Of a stretch of 41,265 nucleotides of DNA, positions 29,049 to 37,116 are shown in pieces. A program made the position numbers and the translations under genes. Each line of letters opens with the position of its first letter. Position 1 is the stretch's first letter. The notes beneath the pieces were generated by a model. That model saw only the letters and a program-made list of their open reading frames with translations. It was not told where the DNA came from and ran no database searches. The stretch is from Paractinoplanes toevensis (GTDB taxonomy: Bacteria > Actinomycetota > Actinomycetes > Mycobacteriales > Micromonosporaceae): positions 1 through 41,265 of the forward strand of contig NZ_BOQN01000120.1 in assembly GCF_018332695.1 (NCBI RefSeq), read 5' to 3'.

Positions 29049-30131
29049 TCATCGGCCCATCGGCAGGGTCGCGTGCACGGTCCACGTGCCGTCCGGCTGG
29101 AGGCCGGCCGTTACCGTGCCGCCCGCGGCCGTGGCCCGTTCGCGCATGCCGGTCAGGCCGTGGCCGGTTCCCTCGCCGCGGTGGCCGGGCCGGGCCGGGT
29201 TGGTCACGGTGATCTCCAGGGTGCGGTCGGCTCGGGTCAGGGTGACCGAGGCGCGGCGTTCGGTGCCGTGTTTTCCGGCGTTGGTCAGGGCCTCCTGGAT
29301 GATGCGGTAGGCGGCCAGGTCGGTGGCGGCGTCGAGTGCCGGGGGCGGGCCGGTGACGGTGATGTCGATGCCGGCCGTGCGGAAGCCGTCGAGCAGGTCG
29401 TCGAGGCCGGCCAGCGTCGGTGCGGGCCGCCGTTCGAAGTCGGGGTCGCCCTCCTGGCGGAGCAGGCCGACCGTGGCGCGCAGCTCGTCCAGCGCCGCCC
29501 GGCTGGTGTCGCGCAGGCCGGCCAGGGCCTCGCGGGCCTTCTCGGGATGGGTCGGCATCAGGTGGTGTGCCACCCCGGCCTGTGCGTTGACCAGGGCGAT
29601 GTGGTGGGCGACCACGTCGTGCAGGTCGCGGGCGATGCGCAGGCGTTCCTCCTGCACGGCCCGGTCGGCGATCTCGGTCTGCAGGGCGCGGCGGTTGCGG
29701 GTGGCGTCGCCGGCCGCCACCGCGATCGCCACGTAGTTGATCGGCACCAGGTTGGCCAGGTCGAGCAGACCGCCGGGCTGCCAGGGGAGGCTCGCGGCGG
29801 TGAGCGCGACCGCCGCGAGGACGCCGGCGGTCCACGCCGTGCGGCGGTCGCGCAGGGTGGCCAGGGTGTAGAGGGCGACCACCGCGGCCACGTCGATCAG
29901 GACCAGGTGGCGGGCGGTGAGCGGGAGCAGGCTGCCGGTCACCACCGTCACGGCGGTCACCGCGACCGGGAAGTGGTAGCGGAACAGCAGCGCCACCGCG
30001 CCGGTGAGGATCAGGATCAGCTGGAAGCCGCCGGGTGCGAAGACCGGCCGGCCGTGGCTGTAGGAGACGGTGGCCATCATGATCATGATGACCAGCAGCG
30101 GTGCGATCCAGAGCCGGTGTTTCCTAGTCAC
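29049..30131 (-). CDS. NarL-type sensor histidine kinase
   Basis: 360 aa. Four to five N-terminal membrane spans (residues 8-135) without a large extracellular domain, then the HisKA_3 box ERLRIARDLHDVVAHHIALV with phospho-accepting His171, and an ATP-binding domain with IIQEALTNAGKHG and GHGLTGMRERA. The C-terminus follows the family. It overlaps the response-regulator gene by eight bases and is the last gene of the MMPL/regulator/kinase operon. Confidence 0.93.
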   Translation of the reverse strand: MTRKHRLWIAPLLVIMIMMATVSYSHGRPVFAPGGFQLILILTGAVALLFRYHFPVAVTAVTVVTGSLLPLTARHLVLIDVAAVVALYTLATLRDRRTAWTAGVLAAVALTAASLPWQPGGLLDLANLVPINYVAIAVAAGDATRNRRALQTEIADRAVQEERLRIARDLHDVVAHHIALVNAQAGVAHHLMPTHPEKAREALAGLRDTSRAALDELRATVGLLRQEGDPDFERRPAPTLAGLDDLLDGFRTAGIDITVTGPPPALDAATDLAAYRIIQEALTNAGKHGTERRASVTLTRADRTLEITVTNPARPGHRGEGTGHGLTGMRERATAAGGTVTAGLQPDGTWTVHATLPMGR

Positions 30132-30798
30132 GGCGGCCCGCCCGGACCAGGCCGTTCTCGTAGGCGAAGACCACCAGCTGGGCGCGGTCGCGGGCGCCGG
30201 TCTTCATCATCGCCCGGTTCACGTGGGTCTTCGCGGTGGCGGTGCTGATGCCGAGCCGGTCGGCGATCTCGTTGTTGGCGAGCCCGGCCCCGACCAGCGC
30301 GGTGATCTCCCGCTCCCGGCCGGTGAGCTCGGCGAGGGTGGCCGCGACCGCGACGGTGCCGGGGTCGGGCTGGGCCAGGAACCGTTCGATCAGCGCGGTG
30401 GTGGCGCTCGGGGACAACAGTGATTCGCCGGCCGCGATCACCCGTACGGCCGCAAGGAGATCGCCGGGATCGACTCCCTTGCCCAGGAATCCGGAGGCGC
30501 CGGCGCGCAGCGCCGCGACGACCAGGTCGTCGCTGTCGAACGTGGTCAGCACCAGCACCCGCACGCCGGCCAGGTCCTCGTCGCCGGTGATGCGGCGGGT
30601 CGCCTCGATGCCGTCCATGCCGGGCATCCGGATGTCCATCAGGATCACCTCGGCCCGCGCCGACCGGGCGAGGGCGACCGCCTCCGCGCCGGTGGCGGCC
30701 TCGCCGACGACCTCGATGTCTTCTTCGGCCTCGAGCAGCAGGCGGAACGTCGCCCGTAGCAGAGCCTGGTCGTCGGCGAGGAGCACCCGGATCGTCAC
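30124..30798 (-). CDS. NarL-family response regulator
   Basis: 224 aa from a GTG overlapping the MMPL stop (GTGA). Receiver domain with the phospho-acceptor Asp55 in VILMDIRMPGMDG and acidic pair ADD at 8-10. The LuxR HTH is at about 155-215 (LTGREREITALVGAGLANNE, IADRLGISTATAKTHVNRAM). Partner of the adjacent kinase and probably of the MMPL operon promoter. Confidence 0.94.
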   Translation of the reverse strand: MTIRVLLADDQALLRATFRLLLEAEEDIEVVGEAATGAEAVALARSARAEVILMDIRMPGMDGIEATRRITGDEDLAGVRVLVLTTFDSDDLVVAALRAGASGFLGKGVDPGDLLAAVRVIAAGESLLSPSATTALIERFLAQPDPGTVAVAATLAELTGREREITALVGAGLANNEIADRLGISTATAKTHVNRAMMKTGARDRAQLVVFAYENGLVRAGRRD

Positions 30799-32864
30799 CT
30801 GCTCATCTTCTCCAACTCACGCGCCGCCGGGCCCTCGATCGACACGCGTGGCGTGACCTTGTCGGCCCAGCGCGGGTACCACCAGTTGGCCCGGCCGATC
30901 AGCCGCATCAGCGCGGGGATCAGGGTGAGCCGCACGACGAACGCGTCGATGAGGACCGCGATGCCCAGGCCGATGCCGATGCCGGCGACGATCCGCTCGC
31001 CGCTGAAGCCGAACGAGGCGAACACGCACAGCATGATGGTGGCGGCGGCCGCGATGACCTGCCCGGTCTCGCCGACGCCGACCCGGATCGCCCGGTTGTT
31101 GTCGCGGCTGTGTGCGAACTCCTCGTGCATCCGGCTGACCAGGAACACCTGGTAGTCCATGGACAGGCCGAACACGATGCCGACGATCAGCACCGGGATC
31201 AGGTACATGATCGGTGCGCCGGAACCGACGCCGAGCAGTTCGGAACCCCAGCCGAACTGGAAGATCGCGGTGACGGCGCCCAGGCCGACCAGGATGGTGG
31301 TGAGGTTGCTGAGCGCGCCGACCAGCGGCACCAGCACGCTGCGGAACGCGATCACCAGCAGCAGGAAACCGAGCAGCACGACCAGACCCAGGTACAGCGG
31401 CAGCTTCCCGAGCAGGGCGTCGGACAGGTCGATGCTGGTGGCGGTGGTACCGCCGACGTAGACCCGCAGTCCGGTGCTGCCTTCGGCAGCCGGGATGACC
31501 TCATCCCGCAGGCGGTGGACCAGGTCCGCGGTTTCCTCGGTCTGAGCGCTCGTTTCCGGTACGACGGTGAGCGCGGTCGCGCCGGCCCGGGTGACCGAGG
31601 CGACGCCGGTGACCGACCGGAGTTCCGTGGCCAGGGCGGCGAGCGCCTGCTCGGATGCGGCGTCCGGTGCGTCGGCCACCAGCAGCAGGGTGGCGTCGAA
31701 GCCTTTCCCGAACGCGGGGGCCATCAGGTCGTGGTAGGCCCGGCCCGAGGCGCCGGCCGGGTCGCTGCTCGCGTCGGCGTCCCCGACCCGCATCGCGGTG
31801 ACCGGCGCGGCCAGGATGCCGATCACGAGTACCGCCGCCGCGACGGTGCGAACCGGTGCCCGGCCGACCACGCCCGCCCACCGGGCCGCGAGGCCGGGCT
31901 GCCGGGCTGCGACGCGCCTGCGGCGGGGGAGGATTCGGTGGCCGAGCATCGCGAGCAGGGCCGGGAGCAGGGTGATCGCGGCGAGGACGGTGAACAGCAC
32001 GGTGACCGCGGCCGCCCGGGCCATGCCGGTGAGCAGGCTCAGGTCGACCACGAACATGCCGAGCAGCGCGACCATGACGGTGATCCCGGCGAACACGACC
32101 GCGCGACCGGAGGTGTTGAGCGCGTCCGCGATGCTCTCGTGCACCGACTGCCCGGCGAGCAATCCCTTGCGGTGCCGGTTGACGATGAACAGCGCGTAGT
32201 CGATGCCGACGCCGAGGCCGATCAGCGCACCCATGGTGAGGCTGGTGGCGGCCAGGTCGACGTAGTGCGAGCCGATCATCACGAGCAGCAGGGACGCGGC
32301 CACCCCGACCACGCCGGTGAGGATCGGCAGCGCGGCCGCCCAGCCGGAGCGGAACATCAGCACCAGGATCACCAGGGCGGCCAGGATGCCGACCGCCTCG
32401 GTGCCGTGCGAGGCGCCCACCTCGTCGGCGAACGCCGTCCCGCCGACCTCGACGTCCAGCGTCGCCGAGTCGTGCCCGCGGGCGGCCGCGATGATCGGCT
32501 CGACGTCGGTGCCGTCGGCGACCGTCACGTTGGCGTACGCCGTGTCGGCGGTGGTGGCTCCCATCGTCACCGCCCGCACCCCGGGCAGCGCCTTGACCTC
32601 GGCGAGCATGGCCGTGACCGACGCGTTCACGGACCTGTCGGTGAGCGCGGCGCCGGTGCTGTGCCAGGCGATGGTCCCGGACTCGCCGGGCGAGGCCGGC
32701 AGCAGGGCGTACGCCTGGGCGGACTCGCTGTCGGGCAGGTTGGTCGAGTCGGTGAAGGCGGTTCCGCCGCCGATGGCGATGGCGGCGAGGGCCACCAGGG
32801 CGACGATCCAGCCGCCGACGACGGCGAACCGCCGGCGGGAGCACCAGTGGGCGAGAGCTTGCAC
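30795..32864 (-). CDS. MMPL-family RND-type exporter
   Basis: 689 aa with the two-half MMPL layout: a first span (RRRFAVVGGWIVALVALAAI), an extracytoplasmic domain, five spans including GVGIDYALFIVNRHRKGL, then a second half ending with FGLSMDYQVFLVSRMHEEFA and GIGIGLGIAVLIDAFVVRL. The Gly-x-x-x-Asp-Tyr pairs are the proton-relay motifs. These proton-driven proteins export lipids, siderophores or drugs. Start GTG 32864. It is first in an operon with its own two-component system, as in antibiotic-responsive export modules. Substrate unknown. Confidence 0.92.
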   Translation of the reverse strand: MQALAHWCSRRRFAVVGGWIVALVALAAIAIGGGTAFTDSTNLPDSESAQAYALLPASPGESGTIAWHSTGAALTDRSVNASVTAMLAEVKALPGVRAVTMGATTADTAYANVTVADGTDVEPIIAAARGHDSATLDVEVGGTAFADEVGASHGTEAVGILAALVILVLMFRSGWAAALPILTGVVGVAASLLLVMIGSHYVDLAATSLTMGALIGLGVGIDYALFIVNRHRKGLLAGQSVHESIADALNTSGRAVVFAGITVMVALLGMFVVDLSLLTGMARAAAVTVLFTVLAAITLLPALLAMLGHRILPRRRRVAARQPGLAARWAGVVGRAPVRTVAAAVLVIGILAAPVTAMRVGDADASSDPAGASGRAYHDLMAPAFGKGFDATLLLVADAPDAASEQALAALATELRSVTGVASVTRAGATALTVVPETSAQTEETADLVHRLRDEVIPAAEGSTGLRVYVGGTTATSIDLSDALLGKLPLYLGLVVLLGFLLLVIAFRSVLVPLVGALSNLTTILVGLGAVTAIFQFGWGSELLGVGSGAPIMYLIPVLIVGIVFGLSMDYQVFLVSRMHEEFAHSRDNNRAIRVGVGETGQVIAAAATIMLCVFASFGFSGERIVAGIGIGLGIAVLIDAFVVRLTLIPALMRLIGRANWWYPRWADKVTPRVSIEGPAARELEKMSR

Positions 32865-32951
32865 GGCGGTGACCTTTCCCAGGGGAATTCGACCTGCTCA
32901 GCGTGGCCCGAGGGGCCGGAAAGGTCGTCCACCCGGCGCGGCGGTCCGGGA

Positions 32952-32967
32952 TACCGCAGGTGCGGTA
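32952..32967. promoter_or_regulatory. Perfect 16-bp palindrome upstream of the MMPL operon
   Basis: TACCGCA-GG-TGCGGTA is symmetric except for the central two bases. It lies about 90 bases before the MMPL start and about 100 before the divergent universal-stress gene, so it may serve either. A direct repeat ACCGTC-N5-ACCGTC follows near 33026-33043. Confidence 0.45.
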
Positions 32968-33068
32968 GCCGGGATCTTCTCAGTGGGAAATGTTTCGCGA
33001 TGGGAACGTAGCTATTGCTGAACGGTTACCGTCGCGATACCGTCCGGAACAGGCGAACGGAGGCGGCC

Positions 33069-33500
33069 ATGGACGGTCCCGGCGCGATCCTGGTGGGCGT
33101 CGACGGCTCGACGCCCTCGATGCGGGCGGCGGCCTACGCCGTGGGGCTGGCCCGCCGGCAACACTGCAAACTCGTCGCCGTCTACGTGCGGTCGCTGCCC
33201 TCGACGATCTTGCCGCTCGCGGATCTCGGCGGGAGTGCCACCACCACGCTGATCGCCACCCACGACGACGTCGAGAAGGAGTTGCGGGCCTCGATCGGGC
33301 TGTGCGCCGAGATGGCGGTCGACGCCCGGCTCGTCGTCCGCACCGGCGAGCCCTACAGCGAGCTGCTCGACGTGGCCCGGGAGATCCAGGCCGACGCGGT
33401 GATCGTCGGCCGGTCGGCGCAGGCGCTGCACCGGATCGCCGGCTCGCTAGCCACCAAGCTGGTCCGCTGCGGCCGCTGGCCGGTGACCGTCGTCCCGTAG
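33069..33500 (+). CDS. Universal stress protein (UspA domain)
   Basis: 143 aa, a single UspA domain. It begins AILVGVDGSTPSMRAAAYAV and ends DAVIVGRSAQALHRIAG, SLATKLVRCGRWPVTVVP, which carries a Gly-x2-x-type ATP-binding loop close to G-2x-G-9x-G(S/T) in degraded form. ATG 33069 has GGAGG upstream. Divergent from the MMPL operon. The last 54 bases overlap the converging PaaX-type gene. Confidence 0.9.
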   Translation: MDGPGAILVGVDGSTPSMRAAAYAVGLARRQHCKLVAVYVRSLPSTILPLADLGGSATTTLIATHDDVEKELRASIGLCAEMAVDARLVVRTGEPYSELLDVAREIQADAVIVGRSAQALHRIAGSLATKLVRCGRWPVTVVP

Positions 33501-34283
33501 CACCGGCACCGTGTCGAGCAGGCCGGCGGCGATCTCCGAGGCCGGGCCGGCCAGTCGTTCGTTCAGGCGGAAGAACAGTTCCTGAGCGCCGGCCGCCGGC
33601 CAGGAGAGCGGCAGGTGGGCCACCGGCAGGCGAGGATCGCGGCGGATGATCTGCAGCCAGTCGGTGACCAGGTGCAGCTTGTCCGCCAGCGGATCCAGCT
33701 CGGGGGCGTTCTCCCAGCGCGTACGGAAATCGGTGTATCGGGCCGCCAGGGCCGGCAGGTCGTAGGCCCCGGCGACCATCTCGGTCACGTCGGTGCTCGC
33801 GTCGGCCCGCGCGTGGAAGACCCGGATGTGCGGGCCGAGGGCCCGGACCGACTCGATCTCCGGGGTTCCCGGGGCGATCCACAGGCCGCCCTGCACCGGG
33901 CCGAACCCGGCCCAGGCCAGCGCGGCACGCAGGTCGTGCCGCTCGCGCTGCCGTTCGCCCGGCAACGAGAAGGCGAGCAGCGTCCAGGTGCCGTCCCAGT
34001 CGTGGTTGACGGCGCCGGTCTGCCACAGCCGCACCGAGCCGTCGTGCAGCACCCGCACCGAGCGCTCGGTCAGTCCGAAGTACATGCGGCGGCCGTGCCG
34101 CTGCCGGCGCAGCAGGCCGCGGGCGGTCATCCGGGTCAGCGTCGAGCGGGTCGCCTCGGCCGAGACGCCGGCGCGCGCGAGCACCTCGATGACGCTTCCG
34201 GAGTAGACGCACACGTCCCGGTCCAGGACGTGATCACCCAGGAACGTCAGCATGATCGCCGAGGCGGCCGGTGACGGGGGCAC
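33447..34283 (-). CDS. PaaX-family transcriptional regulator
   Basis: 278 aa from GTG 34283; sequence upstream of it is not protein-like and TACTGT seven bases before the GTG suggests a leaderless transcript. The winged helix (VIEVLARAGVSAEATRSTLT, RMTARGLLRRQRHGRRMYF) is followed by the PaaX middle and C-terminal domains: DWDGTWTLLAFSLPGERQRE, HDLRAALAWAGFGPVQGGLWI and HLVTDWLQIIRRDPRLP. Such regulators respond to aryl- or acyl-CoA compounds. Divergent from the branched-chain-type ABC operon, its likely target. Confidence 0.9.
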   Translation of the reverse strand: MPPSPAASAIMLTFLGDHVLDRDVCVYSGSVIEVLARAGVSAEATRSTLTRMTARGLLRRQRHGRRMYFGLTERSVRVLHDGSVRLWQTGAVNHDWDGTWTLLAFSLPGERQRERHDLRAALAWAGFGPVQGGLWIAPGTPEIESVRALGPHIRVFHARADASTDVTEMVAGAYDLPALAARYTDFRTRWENAPELDPLADKLHLVTDWLQIIRRDPRLPVAHLPLSWPAAGAQELFFRLNERLAGPASEIAAGLLDTVPVLRDDGHRPAAAADQLGG

Positions 34284-34290
34284 GTGGCGC

Positions 34291-34296
34291 ACAGTA
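34291..34296 (-). promoter_or_regulatory. -10 element of the PaaX-type gene
   Basis: TACTGT on the minus strand, seven bases before the GTG start. It is the same hexamer and spacing seen at the LacI-type gene; no clear -35. Confidence 0.45.
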
Positions 34297-34338
34297 CCGG
34301 CGGTGTTAGCGGCATGTGCTGTGATGTCGGGCAATTTA

Positions 34339-34367
34339 TTGACCAGCGTCAAAATTACGCCTAACTT
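34339..34367 (+). promoter_or_regulatory. Promoter of the Liv-type operon with TTGAC palindrome
   Basis: TTGACC (34339-34344) and TAACTT (34362-34367) are 17 bases apart, a strong pair for this genome. The -35 lies inside a perfect palindrome TTGAC-CAGC-GTCAA (34339-34352), a natural repressor site, for which the divergent PaaX-type protein is the first candidate. Confidence 0.65.
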
Positions 34368-34383
34368 GGCGACACCCGCTCCT

Positions 34384-34401
34384 GAGTACACGGAGGTACT
34401 C
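34384..34401 (+). promoter_or_regulatory. Ribosome-binding site in a hairpin loop
   Basis: GAGTAC (34384-34389) and GTACTC (34396-34401) are perfect complements flanking ACGGAG, with the GGAGG core spanning loop and stem edge, directly before the ATG at 34402. The stem could modulate translation of the binding protein. Confidence 0.4.
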
Positions 34402-35586
34402 ATGCGACGCCTCTCCGCCTCATTCGCAGCAGTCCTGCTTCTGCTTTCCACCGCTTGCAGCAGCAACGATTCGTCGACCACCGAGGACAAACTGAAGGTC
34501 GGCCTGATCGTCTCGCTGACCGGCAACTACGCACCGCTCGGCAGCGAGGACAAGAAGTCCGTCGAGCTGGCCGTCCAGCAGCTCAACGACGCCGGCGGGC
34601 TGCTCGGCAAGACCGTCGAACTGATCGTCCGGGACGACAAGAGCCAGCCCGAGCAGTCCGTGCTCAGCTTCAACGAGCTCAAGGGCAGCGGGGTGGTCGC
34701 GGTGATCGGCTCGCCGTTCTCCAACTCGGCGCTGGCCACCATCCCCCAGGTCGACCGGGCCAAGATCCCTTACGTTTCGCTGACCCCCGCCGACGAACAG
34801 ATCAAACCCATCCATCCGTACGTCTTCGTGGTGCCCGCCACCTCCGCGACCTACGCCGACCGGATCCTGCAGTACTACCAGTCGCAGAAGATCAGCAAGG
34901 TCGCCGTGGCGCACGACAACCGCAGCTCGTACGCGAACGCGGGCGCGGCCGGCATGCAGGCCAAGGCCGCGCAGTACGGCATCACGCTGGTCGCCGGCGA
35001 ACAGTTCCAGACGTCCACCACCGAGTTCGGCGCGGTCATCAACAACATCAAGAAATCCGGCGCGCAGGCCCTCACGGTCTGGGCGACCGGCCCGCCCGCC
35101 GTCGCCTTCGCCAAGCAGTACGCCACGGCCGGCGCCGGCCTGCCGCTGATGTTCACCGGCGCCCAGGCCAGCACGCTCTGGCTCAAGCCCACCGGCGCCG
35201 CGGCCGAGGGCGTCTTCGTGGCCAGCTCGATCGCCGTCGTGGGGGATGCCCTGCCGGCCGGAGCGCAGAAGACCGCGATCGACGAGCTGGCCACGCCGTT
35301 CACCACCCAGCACGGTTATCCGCCGCCGCAGTTCGCCGCCGACGGATACACCGGGTTCAAGCTGCTCACCGCGGCGGTCAAGAGCGCCGGCGGCACCGAC
35401 CCCGAGAACATCCGGACAGCCTTCGAGGCCCTCTCCCTGACCACGCCGAACGGCACCTACCGCTACTCGGCGACCGACCACGCCGGCCTGACCGCCGAGT
35501 ACATCTCGATCAACGTGGTGAAGGCCGGCAAGTTCGAGGCCACCGACTGGGCCAAGGGCAAGCTGGCCGCGGTAGCCGGCGGGTGA
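34402..35586 (+). CDS. Branched-chain-amino-acid-type ABC binding lipoprotein
   Basis: 394 aa with lipobox LLSTAC (Cys19). The mature protein is a Leu/Ile/Val-type periplasmic-binding fold: KVGLIVSLTGNYAPLGSEDK, VQQLNDAGGLLGKTVELIVRDD, VVAVIGSPFSNSALA. The ligand loop (SNSA with TPADEQI) suggests a small carboxylate or amide, not specified. First gene of the operon, divergent from a PaaX-type regulator, which hints at an aromatic or acyl substrate. Confidence 0.92.
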   Translation: MRRLSASFAAVLLLLSTACSSNDSSTTEDKLKVGLIVSLTGNYAPLGSEDKKSVELAVQQLNDAGGLLGKTVELIVRDDKSQPEQSVLSFNELKGSGVVAVIGSPFSNSALATIPQVDRAKIPYVSLTPADEQIKPIHPYVFVVPATSATYADRILQYYQSQKISKVAVAHDNRSSYANAGAAGMQAKAAQYGITLVAGEQFQTSTTEFGAVINNIKKSGAQALTVWATGPPAVAFAKQYATAGAGLPLMFTGAQASTLWLKPTGAAAEGVFVASSIAVVGDALPAGAQKTAIDELATPFTTQHGYPPPQFAADGYTGFKLLTAAVKSAGGTDPENIRTAFEALSLTTPNGTYRYSATDHAGLTAEYISINVVKAGKFEATDWAKGKLAAVAGG

Positions 35587-35674
35587 CGGCGTGCCCGCAC
35601 TGCTGACGGTGTCCGGCGAGCCCAGGCGGGTGATGCCGTGCCCGCACTGCTGACCGTGTCCGGCGCGACCCGGC
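35581..35674. repeat. 47-bp tandem duplication across the SBP-LivG junction
   Basis: GGGTGACGGCGTGCCCGCAC (35581 onward) recurs at 35628 as GGGTGATGCCGTGCCCGCAC, and the similarity continues to the end of each 47-base unit with a few changes. Each copy includes the TGA and a GTG start followed by the codons for PALLTVSG. The upstream GTG (35591) is a decoy that reads 20 codons to a stop inside the real gene; the downstream GTG (35638) opens the ATPase. Confidence 0.9.
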
Positions 35675-36423
35675 GGTTCGGCGGTGTCTACGCCCTGCGC
35701 GACGTCGACCTGGAGGTCGCGCCGGGCGAGACGCACGCCGTGATCGGCCCGAACGGCGCCGGCAAGTCGACCCTGTTCAAACTGATCGGCGGCCAGCTGG
35801 TCGCCACCGCCGGCACCATCGGCTACGACGGCGACCGCATCGACCGGCTGGCCCCGCACCGCCGGGCCCGCCGCGGCATCGCCATCGCCTTCCAGGACTC
35901 ACCGGTCTTCCGCGGCATGACCGTCGCCGAGAACGTGATGGTCGGCGCCCACGCGATCACCGGCGCCGGCCCGGTCTCGGCGATCCTCCGCCTGCCCCGC
36001 CACCGCCGGGAGGAGGCCCGGATCCGCGAGCTGGCCTCGGTCGCGCTGGCGAGGGCCGGCCTGTCGGAGTGGGCCGATCATCAGGCCGACGCTCTGCCGC
36101 TCGGCCGGCAGCGGGCTCTGCAGGTGGCCCGGGCGCTGTGCGGCAACCCGCGGCTGCTGCTGCTCGACGAGCCGGCGTCCGGCCTGCGCGGCCCGGAGCG
36201 CTCCGCGCTGGCCACCCTGATCGAACAGCTGCGCGGCGAGGGTCTGTCCATCCTGCTGGTCGAGCACGACGTGGCGTTCGTGGCCCGCCTGGCCGACCGG
36301 GTGACCGTCCTGGATCTCGGCCGGGTGATCGCGAGCGGCCCGTTCACCGAGATCCGCGCCGACCCGGCGGTGATCGCCGCCTACCTGGGCGACCCGGACC
36401 GGGCCGGCGAGGGGTCGCGATGA
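35638..36423 (+). CDS. ABC ATPase, LivG type
   Basis: 261 aa from GTG 35638. Walker A GPNGAGKS at 37-44, Q-loop AFQDSPVFRGMTVAENVMVGAH-type region (AFQDSPVF), Walker B LLLLDEPASGL and His in LVEHD. The signature reads LPLGRQRALQVARAL, where most have LSYGQQRRLEIARAL; Ser and one Gln are changed, but Gly-x-Gln spacing is close. The shorter product than the usual 255-290 is normal. Stop overlaps the LivF start (ATGA). Confidence 0.92.
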   Translation: MPALLTVSGATRRFGGVYALRDVDLEVAPGETHAVIGPNGAGKSTLFKLIGGQLVATAGTIGYDGDRIDRLAPHRRARRGIAIAFQDSPVFRGMTVAENVMVGAHAITGAGPVSAILRLPRHRREEARIRELASVALARAGLSEWADHQADALPLGRQRALQVARALCGNPRLLLLDEPASGLRGPERSALATLIEQLRGEGLSILLVEHDVAFVARLADRVTVLDLGRVIASGPFTEIRADPAVIAAYLGDPDRAGEGSR

Positions 36424-37076
36424 TTGAGGCTCGGGATCTGGTCGTGCGTTACGGGGCCGCTACGGCGCTCGACGGGGTCAGCCTGTCGGTGCGGGCCGGC
36501 GAGATGGTCGCGCTGATCGGGGCGAACGGGGCCGGCAAGACCACGCTGGTCAACACCGTGTGCGGGATTCTCCGGCCGGCCGCCGGGGAGCTCGCGACCA
36601 CCGGGCGGCTGGCGCTGGTGCCGGAGGGGCGGCATCTGTTCGGGCCGCTGACCGTGGACGACAACCTGCGGCTCGGCGCGTGGCGGGACCGGACGGGGCG
36701 CGACACCGGGCACATCTACGACTTGCTGCCGGAGCTGGTGCCGCTGCGGAAGCAGGCGGCCGGGCGACTGTCCGGCGGGCAGCAGCAGATGGTCGCGCTC
36801 GGGCGGGCGCTGATGGCCCGGCCCGACGTGCTGGTCATCGACGAGATGTCGCTCGGCCTGGCACCGCGGGTCGTCGAGCATCTGGCCGCCCATCTGCGCG
36901 AACGCAACGCCGAAGGGCTCGCGGTGCTGCTCATCGAGCAGAACGCGCGGCTCGCGCTCGACCTCTGCGCCCGCGCCTATGTCCTGGAGGCCGGCCGGGT
37001 CGTCGCCGAAGGGCCGTCCGCCGAGCTCGCCGGAAGCCCCGAGGTCGCCGCCGCCTACCTGGGTCTGGAGTCGTGA
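36420..37076 (+). CDS. ABC ATPase, LivF type
   Basis: 218 aa. Walker A GANGAGKT at 34-41, signature LSGGQQQM, Walker B VLVIDEMSLGLAP, switch His replaced by Gln in LLIEQNARLAL, as is usual in LivF proteins. The C-terminus AAYLGLES is followed by a stop overlapping the ATG of a 12-codon bridging frame. Confidence 0.93.
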   Translation: MIEARDLVVRYGAATALDGVSLSVRAGEMVALIGANGAGKTTLVNTVCGILRPAAGELATTGRLALVPEGRHLFGPLTVDDNLRLGAWRDRTGRDTGHIYDLLPELVPLRKQAAGRLSGGQQQMVALGRALMARPDVLVIDEMSLGLAPRVVEHLAAHLRERNAEGLAVLLIEQNARLALDLCARAYVLEAGRVVAEGPSAELAGSPEVAAAYLGLES

Positions 37077-37116
37077 TGAGTTCGCTTGCTCGAGTGCTCG
37101 GCCGGGAGTCGTGATG
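37067..37116. repeat. 12-bp direct repeat at the LivF-LivH junction
   Basis: GGAGTCGTGATG at 37067-37078 recurs at 37105-37116, 38 bases apart. Both copies contain a Ser-stop-Met overlap (TCGTGATG), so the duplicated end of livF creates a second stop-start signal. Confidence 0.85.
37076..37114 (+). CDS. 12-aa bridging ORF between livF and livH
   Basis: ATG 37076 overlaps the LivF stop and its own stop overlaps the LivH ATG at 37114 (ATGA at both ends). It reads MSSLARVLGRES; the last residues LGRES copy LivF's LGLES end. It most likely preserves ribosome handover after the duplication. A function for the peptide itself is not suggested. Confidence 0.45.
   Translation: MSSLARVLGRES

Noticed and set aside
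31110..33011. Plus-strand frame of 633 codons opposite the MMPL gene
   Set aside because: Composition (Asp/His/Gln/Arg/Gly-rich) is typical of an antisense shadow in GC-rich DNA; the MMPL protein has clear transport motifs.
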